Shown piece after piece: positions 63,148 to 64,000 of a stretch of 64,000 nt of DNA. The position numbers were made by a program, and so were the translations under genes. Location: NCBI RefSeq assembly GCF_050948175.1, contig NC_135205.1:3261795-3325794 (forward strand), written 5' to 3'. The DNA is from Xylocopa sonorina. Taxonomy: Eukaryota > Arthropoda > Insecta > Hymenoptera > Apidae. How positions within the stretch are numbered: position 1 is the first letter of the stretch; the number at the start of each line of letters is the position of its first letter. Under the pieces are notes generated by a model. The model was not told where the DNA came from and did no database searches. It saw only the letters and a program-made list of their open reading frames with translations.

Positions 63148-64000
63148 ATGGAAAAATTGGATTTACCACCTGATTATGTGTTACATCAAACTGTTATGGA
63201 AATTAATGAGCCAATAGTATTTCAACGAATATTACAGAATGCAAAAGGTGAATATGCGTGGAAATTATTCGAATGGAACCTATCAGAACTTGCTGAAAAA
63301 TTCGGAAACATTCAATTACCGTTTCGAGTTGGTTATAATGCCAGATCTACGGTAAATTATATTTTTGTTTCAGTTATATTCTCTTTCCTTTATCAATATC
63401 ACAGATATATATTACTCAAGATGCTTTAAATTTTCATATTTTCCAGAGCCCACAATGGGAGGTAAATTGCCCAACAATTTCAATGACATTGTCAGAGTTC
63501 ATTGAAAGTGCGGATCACCATGAAAGTGATAAAAAATGGTATTACTTTGATTATAAATATATGCAAGAGTGGTTCAAAGATAAACCGGAAATATTAAATT
63601 CTGTAAACTGGAAAAGATTCGGCATTGACAAAACTGGAGACGATTCTACGCTTTGGATTGGAAGCAAGGGGGCTCATACGAATTGTCATCAAGATTCGTA
63701 TGGTTGTAATTTAATAGCCCAAATTAAAGGAAGGTTATTAATAGACAAAAGTATTTTTTGTTTATAAAAAAACAAAGAATTAAGATTGTCGATGTATTTA
63801 TACATTTTTATTTTTGTCTATAGGAAACAATGGTTATTGTTTCATCCAGATTCAACTAATTTCCTCCAACCAACAAGGATACCCTACGAAGAATCCACAG
63901 TATATAGTAAATACAATTTCTTCTCTCCTACTAAGGAAGATGAGATCAATATATTAAAGATAAAAGAAACACCGAAACTAGTAACTCTGGAACCAGGAGA
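63148..64000 (+). CDS. HSPBAP1: HSPB1-associated protein 1 homologue, JmjC domain (3' part outside window)
   Basis: JmjC/cupin-like Fe(II)- and 2-oxoglutarate-dependent dioxygenase family; substrate not known. Exons 63148-63351, 63447-63733 and 63824 to the window edge are seen. Hallmarks: EPIVFQRILQNAKGEYAW near the start, LWIGSKGAHTNCHQDSYGCNLIAQIKGRKQWLLFHP with the HxD metal-binding pair (HQD), and TRIPYEESTVYSKYNFF. The second metal His lies in the missing part. The exon 2 donor is AG|GTTATT; read-through meets a stop within 33 bases. Confidence 0.93.

Overview
This is a 64-kb window of an AT-rich insect nuclear genome. The genes have spliced introns with GT-AG borders, insect Methuselah-type GPCRs are present, and there is a follicle cell protein 3C homologue. 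Protein similarity recalled from memory, gene density and base composition suggest a hymenopteran, probably a bee, but the species cannot be fixed from sequence alone. I assembled 18 protein-coding genes by hand. In each one the splice phases add up to an open frame. No rRNA, tRNA, CRISPR array or phage-like system was seen.

Layout. 1-14281 (-): AQR (Aquarius spliceosomal helicase, 3' end outside the window). A ~10-kb AQR intron (3162-13221) holds two Methuselah-like GPCR genes on the opposite strand. 15019-16653 (+): SMUG1 DNA glycosylase followed closely by the tRNA deaminase ADAT2. 16920-18705 (-): a membrane-anchored TTLL15-type protein. 19041-19698: two large palindromes (foldback DNA). 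20098-22461 (+): RpS29 and TMEM256. 24877-37697 (-): the HECT ubiquitin ligase TRIP12, 23 coding exons, with an alternative first exon and MITE-like inverted repeats in its largest intron. 40800-43786 (-): a C2H2 zinc-finger protein. 44434-46868 (-): Fcp3C, HTD2 and ARMC7, the last two separated by only 38 bp. 47628-50712 (+): STT3B. 54478-56284 (+): an INO80D homologue. 59706-62817 (-): a PPP1R36 homologue and mRpL9. 63148-end (+): the JmjC protein HSPBAP1 (cut by the window edge).

The genes are mainly housekeeping: pre-mRNA splicing, translation, tRNA editing, base-excision repair, N-glycosylation, chromatin remodelling, ubiquitination and mitochondrial lipid and ribosome functions. Several pairs are head-to-head and probably share promoters: AQR/SMUG1, ARMC7/STT3B and mRpL9/HSPBAP1. 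Two same-strand pairs, ARMC7-HTD2 and SMUG1-ADAT2, are close enough to be dicistronic transcripts.

The points most worth a second look are the ARMC7-HTD2 pair (vertebrate HTD2 is also a second cistron, but behind a different gene), the nested GPCRs, the palindromes carrying four CTCF-like cores, the alternative TRIP12 first exon and the shortened INO80D. I found no clearly novel multi-gene system.
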